A DNA stretch of 64,000 nucleotides from Paraurantiacibacter namhicola (GCF_001687545.1 NZ_CP016545.1:1039001-1103000); one strand, 5' to 3'; counted from the first letter of the stretch, positions 44,126 through 53,982 are shown. The notes: a model not told the origin generated them from the sequence alone. Numbers and translations: made by a program.

Positions 44126-46317
44126 GGCTTGCCGCCCATCTTCTTGTAGCGGGTCTTGCCATAGCGGGTCTTGCGCGTGCCCGGCTTGCCTTCGTTGCTG
44201 CGGCCCACGATCGGGGCCTTTTTCTGCTGGTCCGGCAGGCCGAGCTCGTCATTCTCCAGCCGGCGGATCTCGTCGCGCAGGCGGCCTGCTTCCTCGAATT
44301 CCAGATTGGCGGCGGCGTTGCGCATGCGCTTTTCCAGGTCCTCGATATAAGCGCGCAAATTATGCCCGACGAGGTTGTTGACCTCGTCATCGCCGGTTTC
44401 GATCAGCACCCCGTCGCGCGATGCGGTGTCGGCCACGATATCGGCGATGGCGCGCTTGATCGTGGTCGGCGTGATGCCGTGTTCCTCGTTGTATTCGCGC
44501 TGCTTTTCGCGGCGACGCTCGGTCTCCGCCATGGCGCGTTCCATGCTGCCGGTGATCCGGTCCGCATAGAGGATGACCTTGCCATCCACATTGCGCGCGG
44601 CGCGGCCGATGGTCTGGATCAGGCTGGTTTCGGAGCGCAGGAAGCCTTCCTTGTCCGCATCCAGGATGGCGACGAGGCCGCATTCGGGTATGTCCAGGCC
44701 TTCGCGCAGCAGGTTGATGCCGATCAGCACGTCGTACACGCCCAACCGCAGGTCGCGGATCAGCTCGATACGCTCCAGCGTCTCCACATCGGAGTGCATA
44801 TAGCGTACGCGCACGCCCTGTTCGTGCATGAATTCGGTCAGGTCTTCCGCCATCCGCTTGGTCAGCGTGGTAACCAGCGTGCGATATCCGCGCGCGGCGG
44901 CCTGCTTGGCCTCCTCGATGCAGTCCTGCACCTGGTCCTCGACCGGCTTTACCTCCACCGGCGGGTCAATCAGGCCGGTCGGGCGGATGACCTGTTCGGC
45001 GAACACGCCGCCGGTCTGCTCCAGCTCCCAGCCGCCGGGCGTGGCGGACACGCAGAAGGTCTGCGGGCGCATTGCGTCCCATTCATTGAAGCGCAGCGGG
45101 CGGTTATCGATGCAGCTGGGCAGGCGGAAGCCGTATTCGGCCAGCGTGATCTTGCGGCGGTGATCGCCCTTCGACATCGCGCCGATCTGCGGCACGGTCT
45201 GGTGGCTTTCGTCCACGAACAGCAGCGCGTTTTCGGGCAGATATTCGAACAGCGTGGGCGGCGGCTCGCCCGGCAGGCGGCCGGTCAGGAAGCGGCTGTA
45301 ATTCTCGATCCCGTTGCAGCTGCCCGTGGCGGCAATCATTTCCAGGTCGAAGTTGGTGCGCTGTTCCAGCCGCTGGGCTTCCAGCAGGCGGCCCTCGGCC
45401 TGCAATTCTTTCAGCCGCTCCTCCAGCTCGAACTTGATGGCCTGGCTGGCCTGCTTCATCGTGGGCCCGGGCGTGACATAGTGGCTGTTGGCGTAGACGC
45501 GCACCTTCTCCAGCACCTGTCCCTTCTTGCCGGTCAGGGGATCGAATTCGGCGATCTCCTCGATATCGTCCCCGAAGAAGCTGATGCGCCATGCGGTGTC
45601 TTCCAGATGGCTGGGGAACAGCTCCAGATTGTCGCCCCGCACGCGGAAATTGCCGCGCGCAAAGGCGGCATCGTTGCGCTTGTATTGCAGCGCCACCAGC
45701 TTGCGGATCAGCTCGCGCTGGTCGACCGTGTCGCCCGCCTTGATGTCGAAGATCATGGCGGAATAGGTTTCCACCGAGCCGATGCCGTACAGGCACGAAA
45801 CGGAGGCCACGATCAGCACATCGTCCCGCTCCAGCAGGGCGCGCGTGGCGGAGTGGCGCATCCGGTCGATGGCCTCGTTTACGCTGGATTCCTTCTCGAT
45901 ATAGGTGTCGGAGCGCGGGACGTAGGCCTCCGGCTGGTAGTAATCGTAATAGCTGACGAAATACTCGACGGCGTTGTTCGGGAAGAAACTCTTGAACTCG
46001 CCATACAGCTGCGCGGCCAGGATCTTGTTCGGCGCCAGGATCAGCGCCGGGCGCTGCAATTCCTCGATCACCTTGGCCATGGTGAAGGTCTTGCCCGATC
46101 CAGTCACGCCCAGCAGGGTCTGCGTCTGCTCCCCCTCGCGCGCGGCGGCGACGAGTTCGGCGATGGCTGTGGGCTGGTCACCGGCCGGCTGGTATTCGCT
46201 CACCAGTTCGAAGCGTTTGCCCGGCAGCGACTTTTCCGGGCGCGCTGGCTTGTGGGGTGTGAAGTTGCCTGTCGTATCGGGCTCTTCCAGCCCGCGCCTG
46301 ATAACCAGTTCTGCCAT
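44122..46317 (-). CDS. uvrB: Excinuclease ABC subunit B
   Basis: 731 residues from the ATG at 46317. Walker A GVTGSGKT at residues 70-77, the beta-hairpin [12 protein letters not shown], helicase motifs LLFVDESH and [22 protein letters not shown], and a C-terminal UVR domain ([24 protein letters not shown]) followed by a basic tail. It loads UvrC at damage in nucleotide excision repair. No LexA-type box (GTTC-N7-GTTC) was found in front of it. Confidence 0.97.
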   Translation of the reverse strand: MAELVIRRGLEEPDTTGNFTPHKPARPEKSLPGKRFELVSEYQPAGDQPTAIAELVAAAREGEQTQTLLGVTGSGKTFTMAKVIEELQRPALILAPNKILAAQLYGEFKSFFPNNAVEYFVSYYDYYQPEAYVPRSDTYIEKESSVNEAIDRMRHSATRALLERDDVLIVASVSCLYGIGSVETYSAMIFDIKAGDTVDQRELIRKLVALQYKRNDAAFARGNFRVRGDNLELFPSHLEDTAWRISFFGDDIEEIAEFDPLTGKKGQVLEKVRVYANSHYVTPGPTMKQASQAIKFELEERLKELQAEGRLLEAQRLEQRTNFDLEMIAATGSCNGIENYSRFLTGRLPGEPPPTLFEYLPENALLFVDESHQTVPQIGAMSKGDHRRKITLAEYGFRLPSCIDNRPLRFNEWDAMRPQTFCVSATPGGWELEQTGGVFAEQVIRPTGLIDPPVEVKPVEDQVQDCIEEAKQAAARGYRTLVTTLTKRMAEDLTEFMHEQGVRVRYMHSDVETLERIELIRDLRLGVYDVLIGINLLREGLDIPECGLVAILDADKEGFLRSETSLIQTIGRAARNVDGKVILYADRITGSMERAMAETERRREKQREYNEEHGITPTTIKRAIADIVADTASRDGVLIETGDDEVNNLVGHNLRAYIEDLEKRMRNAAANLEFEEAGRLRDEIRRLENDELGLPDQQKKAPIVGRSNEGKPGTRKTRYGKTRYKKMGGKP

Positions 46318-46430
46318 CGCGCCTATATGGGAGAGGGTTGCGCGAAGGACAATGCAGGCCTGACCGGCGTTGGCATTGCGCCGCCCGCTTGTTACCGTGC
46401 GCGGCACAGGACCCGGGACAGGAGAACCCC

Positions 46431-46970
46431 ATGCGCAATTTCCAGATAGCCGCCGCCACCGTGATGGCCTTGTCGCTTGCTGCATGCGGCAGCGATTCCG
46501 ATCCGGCAGGCGAAAGCGCCCCGATGGACGAGGCTGAGGTTGCCGAGCAAATCGAACAGATCGAATTGCAGCCCGGCCAGTACCAGACCAGCCTTTCGCT
46601 GGTGGAATTCGACTTCCCCGGCGTCGATGGTGAAGCGGAAGCGCAGATGCGCGATGTGATGGCGCAGGCGTTGGAGGAGGGCAATTCGTTCTGCCTGACA
46701 CCCGATGAGGCCGCGCAGGGTCCGGAGCGGATGCTGCAGGAACTGGCCGAAGCGGACTGCACCTTCACCACGATCGACGTGTCGGGTGGCAATGTCGATG
46801 CGCAGATGGCCTGCGTGATGGAGGGCGGCGAGGAAAGCCGCTTCACCATGAGCGGGACGTACGCCGCAGATGGCTCCAGCATGCGCATGTCGACCAAGCA
46901 GGACGTCGGCGGCCAGGAAGTAGCCATTACCATGCAAGCGGAATCGAAGCGGACCGGCGAATGCGTCTGA
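46431..46970 (+). CDS. DUF3617 family lipoprotein (first of two)
   Basis: 179 residues from the ATG at 46431, behind AGGAG. Lipobox with Cys19 (LSLAAC). The DUF3617 pattern is clear: [53 protein letters not shown] and [12 protein letters not shown]. Two conserved Cys probably pair. Function of the family is unknown. It overlaps the next, related gene by ten bases. Confidence 0.85.
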   Translation: MRNFQIAAATVMALSLAACGSDSDPAGESAPMDEAEVAEQIEQIELQPGQYQTSLSLVEFDFPGVDGEAEAQMRDVMAQALEEGNSFCLTPDEAAQGPERMLQELAEADCTFTTIDVSGGNVDAQMACVMEGGEESRFTMSGTYAADGSSMRMSTKQDVGGQEVAITMQAESKRTGECV

Positions 46971-47500
46971 CGAATTTGCTGGCGGCTGCCGGCGCTGCAA
47001 TCCTGCTGCCCGGCTGTGCGCCGGACGCCCCCGATGCGGAGGAAATCCGCGCACAGGGTGCGAAACTGACGAAGCAGGAGCCGGGCCTCTATCGCTCCAC
47101 CACGTCCCTGCTGGCTTATGCCATTCCCAATGCGACCCCGCAGGAGGCCGCCGCCGCGCGCGAGCGGATGGAAACGACTCAGCCCGAGACGACCGAAATC
47201 TGCCTGACCGCAGAGGAGGCCGAGCGCGGCTTCGACCCGCTGATCGAAAGCCTGCAGGACGGCGAATGCGCCGCCAGCCGCTTCGTCGCCAATGACAGCG
47301 AGCTCTCGGCCCAGTTCTCCTGCAAGGGGACGGGCGGGGTCGTTTCGGAAATGGGCCTGTCCGGCACCTCTGCAAAGGACCGGGCTCATTTGGTGGTCGA
47401 GGTCGAGCAGCGCGGGGACGCCGTACCGGGCGGGCTGGCGCAAATGACGATCGACATCTCCATGGAACGGGTGGGTGAATGCACCACCGGCCAGGGCTGA
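46961..47500 (+). CDS. DUF3617-like lipoprotein (second of two)
   Basis: 179 residues; the start ATG lies inside the last codons of its sister gene. Lipobox with Cys19 (LLPGC). It keeps the DUF3617 outline (KQEPGLYRSTTSLLAY, EICLTAEEAERG, GECAASRF, AQFSCKGTG) but has diverged widely from the first copy. A tandem duplication is the simplest origin. It is followed after six bases by the hydrolase gene. Confidence 0.8.
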   Translation: MRLTNLLAAAGAAILLPGCAPDAPDAEEIRAQGAKLTKQEPGLYRSTTSLLAYAIPNATPQEAAAARERMETTQPETTEICLTAEEAERGFDPLIESLQDGECAASRFVANDSELSAQFSCKGTGGVVSEMGLSGTSAKDRAHLVVEVEQRGDAVPGGLAQMTIDISMERVGECTTGQG

Positions 47501-47506
47501 CTGCAG

Positions 47507-48307
47507 GTGGCGGCGCCCCCGGATGAATCGCCGCAGATAGACAAACGCAGCGGCTATTTCGGCAAGCTGTCGCCCTTTCCAAAGGACCTTGGCCGCCGCT
47601 TTGCACTGGCCATGGCAAGGGACCCGGGCAATGCGGCGCGGCCTGCAGCAACGCTGCTATGGCGGGAGCTGGGCGCCGTGGCGGATTCGGTGGCGCGCCT
47701 GTCCCGCCCGGCGATGGCGGTGGAGCCTGCAAGCGATCCGCAGGTCGTCATCATGATCCCGGGCTTCCTTACTCACCCGGTGAAGATGCGCCATTTCGCG
47801 CGCCAGCTGGAGCGGGCGGGCCATACGGTCAAACGCTGGGGGCTGGGCTTCAATTTCGGCGCCACGGCGGAGAATTTCGATTTCGTCGCCCGCCGCGTGT
47901 GCGAGGTGTCGGAGCGCTATGGCCGCCCGGTGGTGCTGGTCGGCTGGAGCCTTGGCGGCATTTTCGCGCGCGAGGTGGCCAAGCGGCATCCCGCTGCAGT
48001 GCAAAAGGTCATCACCATGGGCACGCCCTTTTCCGGCAGCCCCTATGCCAACAACGCCTGGCGGCTTTACCAGATGGTGGCCGGGCATTCGGTGGAGGAG
48101 CCGCCCATCGAGACGAACTCTGCCGAGAAACCGCCGGTCGAGACCGTGGCCCTGTGGAGCCCGCGTGACGGCGTGATTTCTCCGCGCAGTGCCGCTGGCT
48201 GGCCGGGTGAGCGGGACCGCGCCATCGCGCTTCGCTGCACCCATATCGGTTTTTCCAATGGCGAGGAGGCCATTCGCACGGTTCTTTCGGAACTCTCCGC
48301 CAGCTGA
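47507..48307 (+). CDS. Alpha/beta hydrolase
   Basis: 266 residues from a GTG at 47507. The hydrolase fold is seen from about residue 78: VVIMIPGFLTHPVKMRHFARQL, the nucleophile elbow VGWSLGG (Ser), and later ALWSPRDGVI with a likely Asp and CTHIGF with the His. This resembles lipase/PGAP1-like esterases. It lies between the DUF3617 pair and the ATP-grasp operon on the same strand with short gaps, so it may be co-transcribed with the peptide-modification genes. Substrate unknown. Confidence 0.82.
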   Translation: MAAPPDESPQIDKRSGYFGKLSPFPKDLGRRFALAMARDPGNAARPAATLLWRELGAVADSVARLSRPAMAVEPASDPQVVIMIPGFLTHPVKMRHFARQLERAGHTVKRWGLGFNFGATAENFDFVARRVCEVSERYGRPVVLVGWSLGGIFAREVAKRHPAAVQKVITMGTPFSGSPYANNAWRLYQMVAGHSVEEPPIETNSAEKPPVETVALWSPRDGVISPRSAAGWPGERDRAIALRCTHIGFSNGEEAIRTVLSELSAS

Positions 48308-48356
48308 ACCTTTGGGAAATGTAGGCGGGGCAGGACCCGCGGCCTCCGGGATCGTG

Positions 48357-49787
48357 ATGAGCGGCGAACAACAGCAGTTTTTCGATGAAATGCGCGATGC
48401 CGATGGCAACGTGCGCCCGGCCTATGCCGATTACCACAGCTGGCTTTCCGAACAGGAAGACGGGCTGATGGACCGGAAGCATTACGAGGCGGAGAGCGTG
48501 TTCCGCCGCACAGGCATCACCTTCAACGTCTATGGCGAGGACGATGCCGAGGAGCGCCTGATCCCCTTCGACATGGTCCCGCGCATTGTCAGCGGCGCGG
48601 AATGGCGCAAGCTCAGCCGCGGGATCGACCAGCGGGTGCGCGCGCTAAACGCTTTCATGCACGACCTGTATCACCGGCAGGAAATCATCCGCAGCGGCCG
48701 CCTGCCCGAACGCCTGTTCCGCCAGAACGCCGCATGGCTGCCGCAGATGGTGGGCATGACCCCGCCGGGCGGCGTCTATACGCACATCGTGGGCGTGGAC
48801 CTGGTGCGCACAGGCCCGGACGATTTCCTTGTGCTGGAAGACAATGCACGCACACCCAGCGGCGTTTCCTACATGCTGGAAAACCGCGAGACGATGATGG
48901 CCATGTTCCCGGAGCTGTTCAGCCGGGTGAATGTGCAGCCGGTCGCCGATTACCCGCGCCGCCTGGCCAAGAGCCTTGCCGCTTGCGCCCCGGAAGGTGC
49001 CGGCAGCACGCCGCGCATCGCCGTGCTGACGCCAGGCATCTACAACTCCGCCTATTACGAGCACGCCTTCCTGGCGGACCAGATGGGCGCGGAGCTGGTC
49101 GAAGGCAGCGATCTTCGCGTGATCGGTGGCAAGGTCCAGATGCGGACCACGCAGGGTTATGAGCCGATCGACGTGCTTTATCGCCGCGTGGACGACGATT
49201 ACCTCGATCCGCTCACCTTCAACACCGACAGCGTGCTGGGCGTGCCGGGCATCTTCGATGTCTATCGCGCGGGCAATATCACCATCGCCAACGCGCCGGG
49301 CACGGGCGTGGCGGATGACAAGGCAATCTATTCCTTCATGCCGGAGATCGTCGAGTTTTACACCGGCGAGAAACCGCTGCTGGCCAATGTCGAAACCTAT
49401 CGCTGCGCCGATCCGGACAGCCGCAAGTATGTGCTGGAAAACCTGGCGGACCTGGTCGTGAAGGAAGTCCACGGCTCCGGCGGGTACGGCATGCTCGTCG
49501 GCCCGGCCTCCACGAAGGAAAAGATCGAGGAATTCCGCGCCAAGATAAAGGCGAACCCGGACAATTATATCGCGCAGCCGACGCTGTCGCTTTCCACCTG
49601 CCCGATCCACACCAAGAGCGGGCTGGCCCCGCGCCATGTCGACCTTCGGCCGTTTGTGCTCGTGTCCCCCAACGGCGTGGACATCACGCCCGGCGGCCTG
49701 ACGCGCGTGGCGCTGGAAGAAGGATCGCTGGTGGTCAACTCAAGCCAGGGAGGCGGCACCAAGGACAGCTGGGTGCTGGCGGACTGA
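48357..49787 (+). CDS. Circularly permuted type-2 ATP-grasp protein (predicted peptide ligase)
   Basis: 476 residues from the ATG at 48357. The family (COG2308) signatures are present: HDLYHRQEIIRSG, the EDNARTPSGVSYMLENRE block, VDVLYRRVDDDYLDPL-like DVLYRRVDDDYLDP, KEVHGSGGYGMLVGP, and the C-terminal DLRPFVLVSP and NSSQGGGTKDSWVL. It is predicted to form amide bonds between a carboxylate and an amine using ATP. It is always found with an alpha-E protein, often with a transglutaminase-like protein and Anbu, exactly the order seen here. Substrate unknown. Confidence 0.9.
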   Translation: MSGEQQQFFDEMRDADGNVRPAYADYHSWLSEQEDGLMDRKHYEAESVFRRTGITFNVYGEDDAEERLIPFDMVPRIVSGAEWRKLSRGIDQRVRALNAFMHDLYHRQEIIRSGRLPERLFRQNAAWLPQMVGMTPPGGVYTHIVGVDLVRTGPDDFLVLEDNARTPSGVSYMLENRETMMAMFPELFSRVNVQPVADYPRRLAKSLAACAPEGAGSTPRIAVLTPGIYNSAYYEHAFLADQMGAELVEGSDLRVIGGKVQMRTTQGYEPIDVLYRRVDDDYLDPLTFNTDSVLGVPGIFDVYRAGNITIANAPGTGVADDKAIYSFMPEIVEFYTGEKPLLANVETYRCADPDSRKYVLENLADLVVKEVHGSGGYGMLVGPASTKEKIEEFRAKIKANPDNYIAQPTLSLSTCPIHTKSGLAPRHVDLRPFVLVSPNGVDITPGGLTRVALEEGSLVVNSSQGGGTKDSWVLAD

Positions 49788-49803
49788 TGGCGGGGGAAGC
49801 GAC

Positions 49804-50748
49804 ATGTTAGGCCGGACTGCAAGCGGCGTATTCTGGCTGTTCCGCTACCTTGAGCGGGCCGAGAACACGGCGCGCCTGCTGGAAGCGGGCCTGCGCATGG
49901 CCCTGACCCGCGAGAGCGAAGCGGCGAGCCGCGAGTGGCGCAGCGTCGTCACCACGCTGGGTCTGAAATCCGCCTACGAGGCGCAGGGCGGCGATTACAC
50001 CAATATCGACGTGTGCGATTTCGTGCTGCGCGCATCAAGCAATTCCGAAAGCGTGCTTTCCATGTTCGAACGCGCGCGCACCAACGCGCGCGGTTCGCGC
50101 ACGTCGCTGACGCGCGAGGTTTGGGAAGCGGTCAACGAAGGCTGGATGAATTTGTGCGAGCTGCTGGACGAGCGGATTGAGGAGCGTGACCTTGGCCGCG
50201 TGCTTGCCGCGATCCGGCGTGAGAGCACCATCGCACGCGGTGCCACGCATGGCTCCATGATGCGCAACCAGATCTACAGCTTCGCGCGCATGGGCACGTT
50301 CATAGAGCGCGCCGACAACACGGCCCGCATCCTGGACGTAAAATATTACGTCCTGCTGCCGTCGCTATCCTACATCGGCAGCGCGGTGGACACGGGACAG
50401 TGGGACAACGTCCTGCGGTCCCTTTCGGGCGAGCGCGCCTATCGCTGGCTGAATGCCGGGCAGATGAGCGCCAAGAGCATTGCCGATTTCCTGGTGCTGG
50501 ATTCGCGTTTCCCGCGCAGCCTGGCCTTCTGCTATGGTGCGATCCGCGAGAACATGTCCGAACTGGCCAAGTTCCACGGTGAGGAGCGCGAGGCCCATGC
50601 GCTGATGCGCGAGGCCGACATGAGGCTGTTCGGGCAGGATATCGATGCGATCTTCGATCGCGGCCTGCACCAGTTCATCCTGGATTTCCTCGCCACAAAT
50701 CGCCGGATTTCGGACGCTATTGCGGTCGATTACCGGTTTGCGGCTTAG
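49804..50748 (+). CDS. Alpha-E domain protein
   Basis: 314 residues, all-alpha, start 16 bases after the ATP-grasp stop. The family (COG2307) opening MLGRTASGVFWLFRYLERAENTARLLE and the repeat of that pattern in the middle (RMGTFIERADNTARILDVKYY) are diagnostic, as is DSRFPRSLAFCY. Its biochemical role is not known; it works with the adjacent ATP-grasp protein in predicted peptide tagging or modification. Confidence 0.9.
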   Translation: MLGRTASGVFWLFRYLERAENTARLLEAGLRMALTRESEAASREWRSVVTTLGLKSAYEAQGGDYTNIDVCDFVLRASSNSESVLSMFERARTNARGSRTSLTREVWEAVNEGWMNLCELLDERIEERDLGRVLAAIRRESTIARGATHGSMMRNQIYSFARMGTFIERADNTARILDVKYYVLLPSLSYIGSAVDTGQWDNVLRSLSGERAYRWLNAGQMSAKSIADFLVLDSRFPRSLAFCYGAIRENMSELAKFHGEEREAHALMREADMRLFGQDIDAIFDRGLHQFILDFLATNRRISDAIAVDYRFAA

Positions 50749-50762
50749 GAGGCCCGACACCC

Positions 50763-51581
50763 ATGCGCCTCGCCATCAGACATTCCACCACTTATCGCTT
50801 CAGCGAACCCGTGGCCCACGGCCTGCAGCGCCTGCGTCTGACGCCCAAGGCCACGCAGGGCCAGGAAGTCCTGGACTGGCGCATGACATACGAAGGTGCG
50901 CGCGAGGAGCTGGTCTACGAGGACCAGAATTACAACACGGTCTCGCTCGTCAGCGTGGATGGCGGCGCGAAGAAGGTCGTGGTCACCTGCGAGGGCACGG
51001 TCGACACGGAGGACAAGGCCGGCGTGATCGGCCAGCATGCCGGGCACCTGCCGCTCTGGGCCTTCCTCGGCGCGACCGACCTGACGCGGCCCGGTGACGG
51101 CGTGCGCGCGCTGATCGCATCGGTCGAGCGCAGCGAGGGCGGCATGGTCAGCACGCTGCACAATCTGTCTGCCCGGATCCGCGAGCGCGTGGATTACCAG
51201 ACCGGGCGGACCGGGGTCACGACCACGGCAGAAGAGGCCATCGAGGCAGGTCAGGGTGTCTGCCAGGACCACGCCCACATCTTCATCGCCTGCGCCCGCG
51301 CACTGGAAATCCCCGCGCGCTATGTCAGCGGGTACCTGATGATGAATGACCGGATCGAGCAGGAAGCCACCCACGCATGGGCGGAAGCGCATGTTCAGGG
51401 GCTTGGCTGGGTAGGCTTCGACATTTCCAACCAGATCAGCCCCGATCCGCGTTATGTTCGCGTTGCAACGGGCCGTGATTACCGCGATGCAGCGCCGGTG
51501 ACCGGAATCAGCTTCGGCGGCGTTGCAGAAGACCTGGAAGTGGACCTCGCGGTCGAACAGCAGGTCGCCACCCAGCAATAG
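50763..51581 (+). CDS. Bacterial transglutaminase-like cysteine protease
   Basis: 272 residues, ATG behind AGGAGG. An N-terminal beta domain (MRLAIRHSTTYRFSEPV) is followed by the transglutaminase core with the triad Cys167 (GQGVCQDHAH), His204 (ATHAWAEAH) and Asp220 (GFDISNQ). Members act as peptidases or amidotransferases. In this operon it may cut or transfer the peptide made by the ATP-grasp protein. Cytoplasmic, as no signal is seen. Confidence 0.92.
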   Translation: MRLAIRHSTTYRFSEPVAHGLQRLRLTPKATQGQEVLDWRMTYEGAREELVYEDQNYNTVSLVSVDGGAKKVVVTCEGTVDTEDKAGVIGQHAGHLPLWAFLGATDLTRPGDGVRALIASVERSEGGMVSTLHNLSARIRERVDYQTGRTGVTTTAEEAIEAGQGVCQDHAHIFIACARALEIPARYVSGYLMMNDRIEQEATHAWAEAHVQGLGWVGFDISNQISPDPRYVRVATGRDYRDAAPVTGISFGGVAEDLEVDLAVEQQVATQQ

Positions 51582-51619
51582 GAATTGGGCGCTGCGGCGC
51601 CCGGAGGGAATACTGAGAC

Positions 51620-52387
51620 ATGACGTATTGCGTGGGCATAGCGCTCGAAAAAGGGCTGGTGCTGATGAGCGACACCCGGACGAACTCGGGCGTCGACAAT
51701 ATTTCGGTATTCCGCAAGATGTTCACCTGGTCCGTTCCGGGTGAGCGCATCATCACGGTGATGACCGCTGGCAACCTTGCCACGACGCAGGCTGTCATCA
51801 GCAAGCTTGAAGAACGGACCAAGGCACCGGACGAGCGGACCAATTCGCTGATGGACCTGCCGACCATGTTCCAGGTCGCGATCGAAACCGGCAAGCTGCT
51901 GCGTGAAACCGTGCGCCACACCCAGGAAACCAACGGCGTGCGCGGCAAGGGCCGCTTCACCGCCTCCATCATCCTGGCAGGGCAGATCAAGGGCATGGAG
52001 CCGCGACTTTTCATGATCTACCCGGAAGGCAATTTCATCGAAGCCAGCCAGGACACGCCCTTCTTCCAGATCGGCGAGACCAAGTACGGCCGCCCCATCA
52101 TCCTTCGCGGCTATGACCGGGACATGAGTTTCGAAGATGCGGTCAAGCTGCTGATGGTCAGCTTCGATTCCACACTGAAGGCAAATCTGTCCGTCGGCCT
52201 GCCGCTGGACCTGATGGTGATAGGTCGCGACGAATTTGCCCCCTCGCACGAGCGGCGCATCGAGCATGGCGATCCTTACTTCGATGCCATCTCGCGCAAT
52301 TGGGGCGAATATCTGCGCACTGCTTTCCATTCGCTGCCCGATTACAGCTTCTTCCAGGACTACGACCCGGACAGCGCGGGTAAGTGA
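51620..52387 (+). CDS. Anbu-type proteasome-related protease
   Basis: 255 residues with the N-terminal hydrolase fold of proteasome beta subunits. After loss of Met the N-terminal residue is Thr1, with Asp17 (SDTRTN) and Lys32 (FRKM) in the places used by HslV and proteasome beta subunits. MTYCVGIALEKGLVLMSDTR and GVDNISVF are the Anbu (ancestral beta subunit, COG3484) signature. Structures of Anbu show open ring or lock-washer assemblies with no known ATPase partner. It closes the four-gene operon with ATP-grasp, alpha-E and transglutaminase genes. Physiological substrate unknown. Confidence 0.93.
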   Translation: MTYCVGIALEKGLVLMSDTRTNSGVDNISVFRKMFTWSVPGERIITVMTAGNLATTQAVISKLEERTKAPDERTNSLMDLPTMFQVAIETGKLLRETVRHTQETNGVRGKGRFTASIILAGQIKGMEPRLFMIYPEGNFIEASQDTPFFQIGETKYGRPIILRGYDRDMSFEDAVKLLMVSFDSTLKANLSVGLPLDLMVIGRDEFAPSHERRIEHGDPYFDAISRNWGEYLRTAFHSLPDYSFFQDYDPDSAGK

Positions 52388-52579
52388 TCCTACCTAGACG
52401 GCAATCCCTACGCGCCTCTTGCTAGGCATTTTACGTTTCGCGGCGACTGTGATGCCTCCGATCTGGAGACATTCCCTGTGCCGAAACACTGCGAAAAAGA
52501 CACCAACTGGCCGTTTATAGATGCAAATCCGAGGCCGAGGCGGATTGTGCAAAGGCCCGGTTCGTCCAGTCTCAGCCGC

Positions 52580-53317
52580 ATGGAACAGCGAACACGGCTA
52601 CACATCGTCGACAGTGACAGCAGGGCGCGGGCAGAGCATTCGCGCACCGCATTTGCCGCAGGGCATCACGCGGAAGTCTATTCGGACATGGATGAGCTGC
52701 TGGAGGCAGCACCGCGCGATGGCATCATCCTGGTGCGGGACCGGATCACCGGCGGGGCGATGGCGCGCACGATGGACAAGCTTTCCGCCTGCGGCACATG
52801 GCTGCCGGTGGTGGCAATGGCGCGCGATGCAGCGCCGGGCCGGGTGGTTTCGGCGGTCAAGGCGGGCGCGCTCGATTACCTGACGCTGCCGCTTAGCCGC
52901 GAAGGCCTGAAAGCCTCGCTGGCGATGGTCGAATCCGAAGCCGCAGAGCAGGTCGCCGCGCGTCGCAGCGAGGTCGAGGCCCGCCAGCGCATCGAGAAAC
53001 TGAGCGGGCGCGAACGCGAAGTGCTGGACCTGCTGGCAGACGGCAATTCCAACAAGGGCATCGCCCGCGAGCTGGGCATCAGTCCGCGCACGGTGGAGAT
53101 CCACCGCGCCAACATGATGATGAAGCTGGGCGCGGGGCATGCGGCCGAAGCGGTGCGCATTTACCTGCAGGCCAACTTCCCGGCATCGAACGATGTCACG
53201 CCCACAGAACGCCCGTCACGCTATATCGCGGCACCGCCAGTGACCGGCAGCCATCCCCGACCGGATCGTGCTGTCGTGCGGGAAAACGGCGTCATCCGCC
53301 AGTTCCCCCAGGCCTAG
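52580..53317 (+). CDS. LuxR/FixJ-type regulator with degenerate receiver
   Basis: 245 residues from the ATG at 52580, 192 bases after the Anbu gene. N-terminal receiver-like domain with Asp11/Asp13 (LHIVDSDS) and a possible phospho-acceptor Asp54 (LVRDRITGG), but the universally used Lys is a Leu at 103 (YLTLPLS), so phosphorylation signalling is doubtful. The LuxR helix-turn-helix runs from about residue 137 (LSGREREVLDLLADGNSNKGIARELGISPRTVEIH). A 45-residue tail follows. It may control the Anbu operon; no cognate kinase is nearby. Confidence 0.87.
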   Translation: MEQRTRLHIVDSDSRARAEHSRTAFAAGHHAEVYSDMDELLEAAPRDGIILVRDRITGGAMARTMDKLSACGTWLPVVAMARDAAPGRVVSAVKAGALDYLTLPLSREGLKASLAMVESEAAEQVAARRSEVEARQRIEKLSGREREVLDLLADGNSNKGIARELGISPRTVEIHRANMMMKLGAGHAAEAVRIYLQANFPASNDVTPTERPSRYIAAPPVTGSHPRPDRAVVRENGVIRQFPQA

Positions 53318-53982
53318 CGGCAGAAGGTACGCCCGCCGCCGATCTTCTCGACATGGAAGTGATCGCGGTGCGCGGCGTTGTAATCCGGGCCGAGTACGGT
53401 CCCGAAACGCTTGCAGGCGCTGCGATGCACGGTGCGCAGGAATGCGCGCTCCGCTGCGGTTCCGCTGTCCCAATCGCCTGCGACAGATATGCGCCTGCCA
53501 TCTGCAAGCACGAAGCCTGACACGTCGATGGCTTGCGCGGTGGCATGGGCGCTGCGGCGTCCGGTGCCTGCGACATTGCGGCAGGAATAGCTTCCCATCG
53601 TCTCGATCCGGGCGACGCCCGTGCCAAGGTGCTGGCGTGCCGCGCGGTCCACACCGAAGCGTGCCCATTTGGCAAAGGCTGTCGCCTCTTCGCACACGAC
53701 CGGGCCAAGGCTGCTGACCGCGATAGGTGAGAAATCGCCGGGCAGCCTGTCCAGGCTGACGGAATTCACGGTGCTGCACCCGCCGCCATATTCGCGGTCC
53801 GGCAGGACCTCGAAGCGCGTGCCGGTGTCGGACAGTGCGGAAAGGCATTGCCGCGCAGCCAGCGTGCCCGCCTGCGGGACATCGGCGGACGGGGCCTGCC
53901 TGTCGCCCGGCAGCATCGAACAGCCCGCCAGCAGCAAGGGCAGGGCCAGCAGGGCCGGGAAAGGGATAGCGCGGCGCGGCAT
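53314..53982 (-). CDS. Extensin-family lipoprotein
   Basis: 222 residues. Lipobox with Cys21 (LLLAGC). The extensin-like C domain has CLSALSDTGTRFEVL, GGGCSTVNSV, ATAFAKWARFGVDRAARQ, HATAQAIDVSGF and AAHRDHFHVE. The His/Asp set in AIDVSGF and HFHVE resembles the D-Ala-D-Ala carboxypeptidase VanY/MepA fold, so a cell-wall peptidase role is possible. The end overlaps the regulator gene by four bases in convergent fashion. Confidence 0.87.
   Translation of the reverse strand: MPRRAIPFPALLALPLLLAGCSMLPGDRQAPSADVPQAGTLAARQCLSALSDTGTRFEVLPDREYGGGCSTVNSVSLDRLPGDFSPIAVSSLGPVVCEEATAFAKWARFGVDRAARQHLGTGVARIETMGSYSCRNVAGTGRRSAHATAQAIDVSGFVLADGRRISVAGDWDSGTAAERAFLRTVHRSACKRFGTVLGPDYNAAHRDHFHVEKIGGGRTFCR

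Noticed and set aside
44032-46449. An 805-codon plus-strand frame opposite uvrB.
   Set aside because: Shadow of uvrB; no signal, motif or ribosome binding site.
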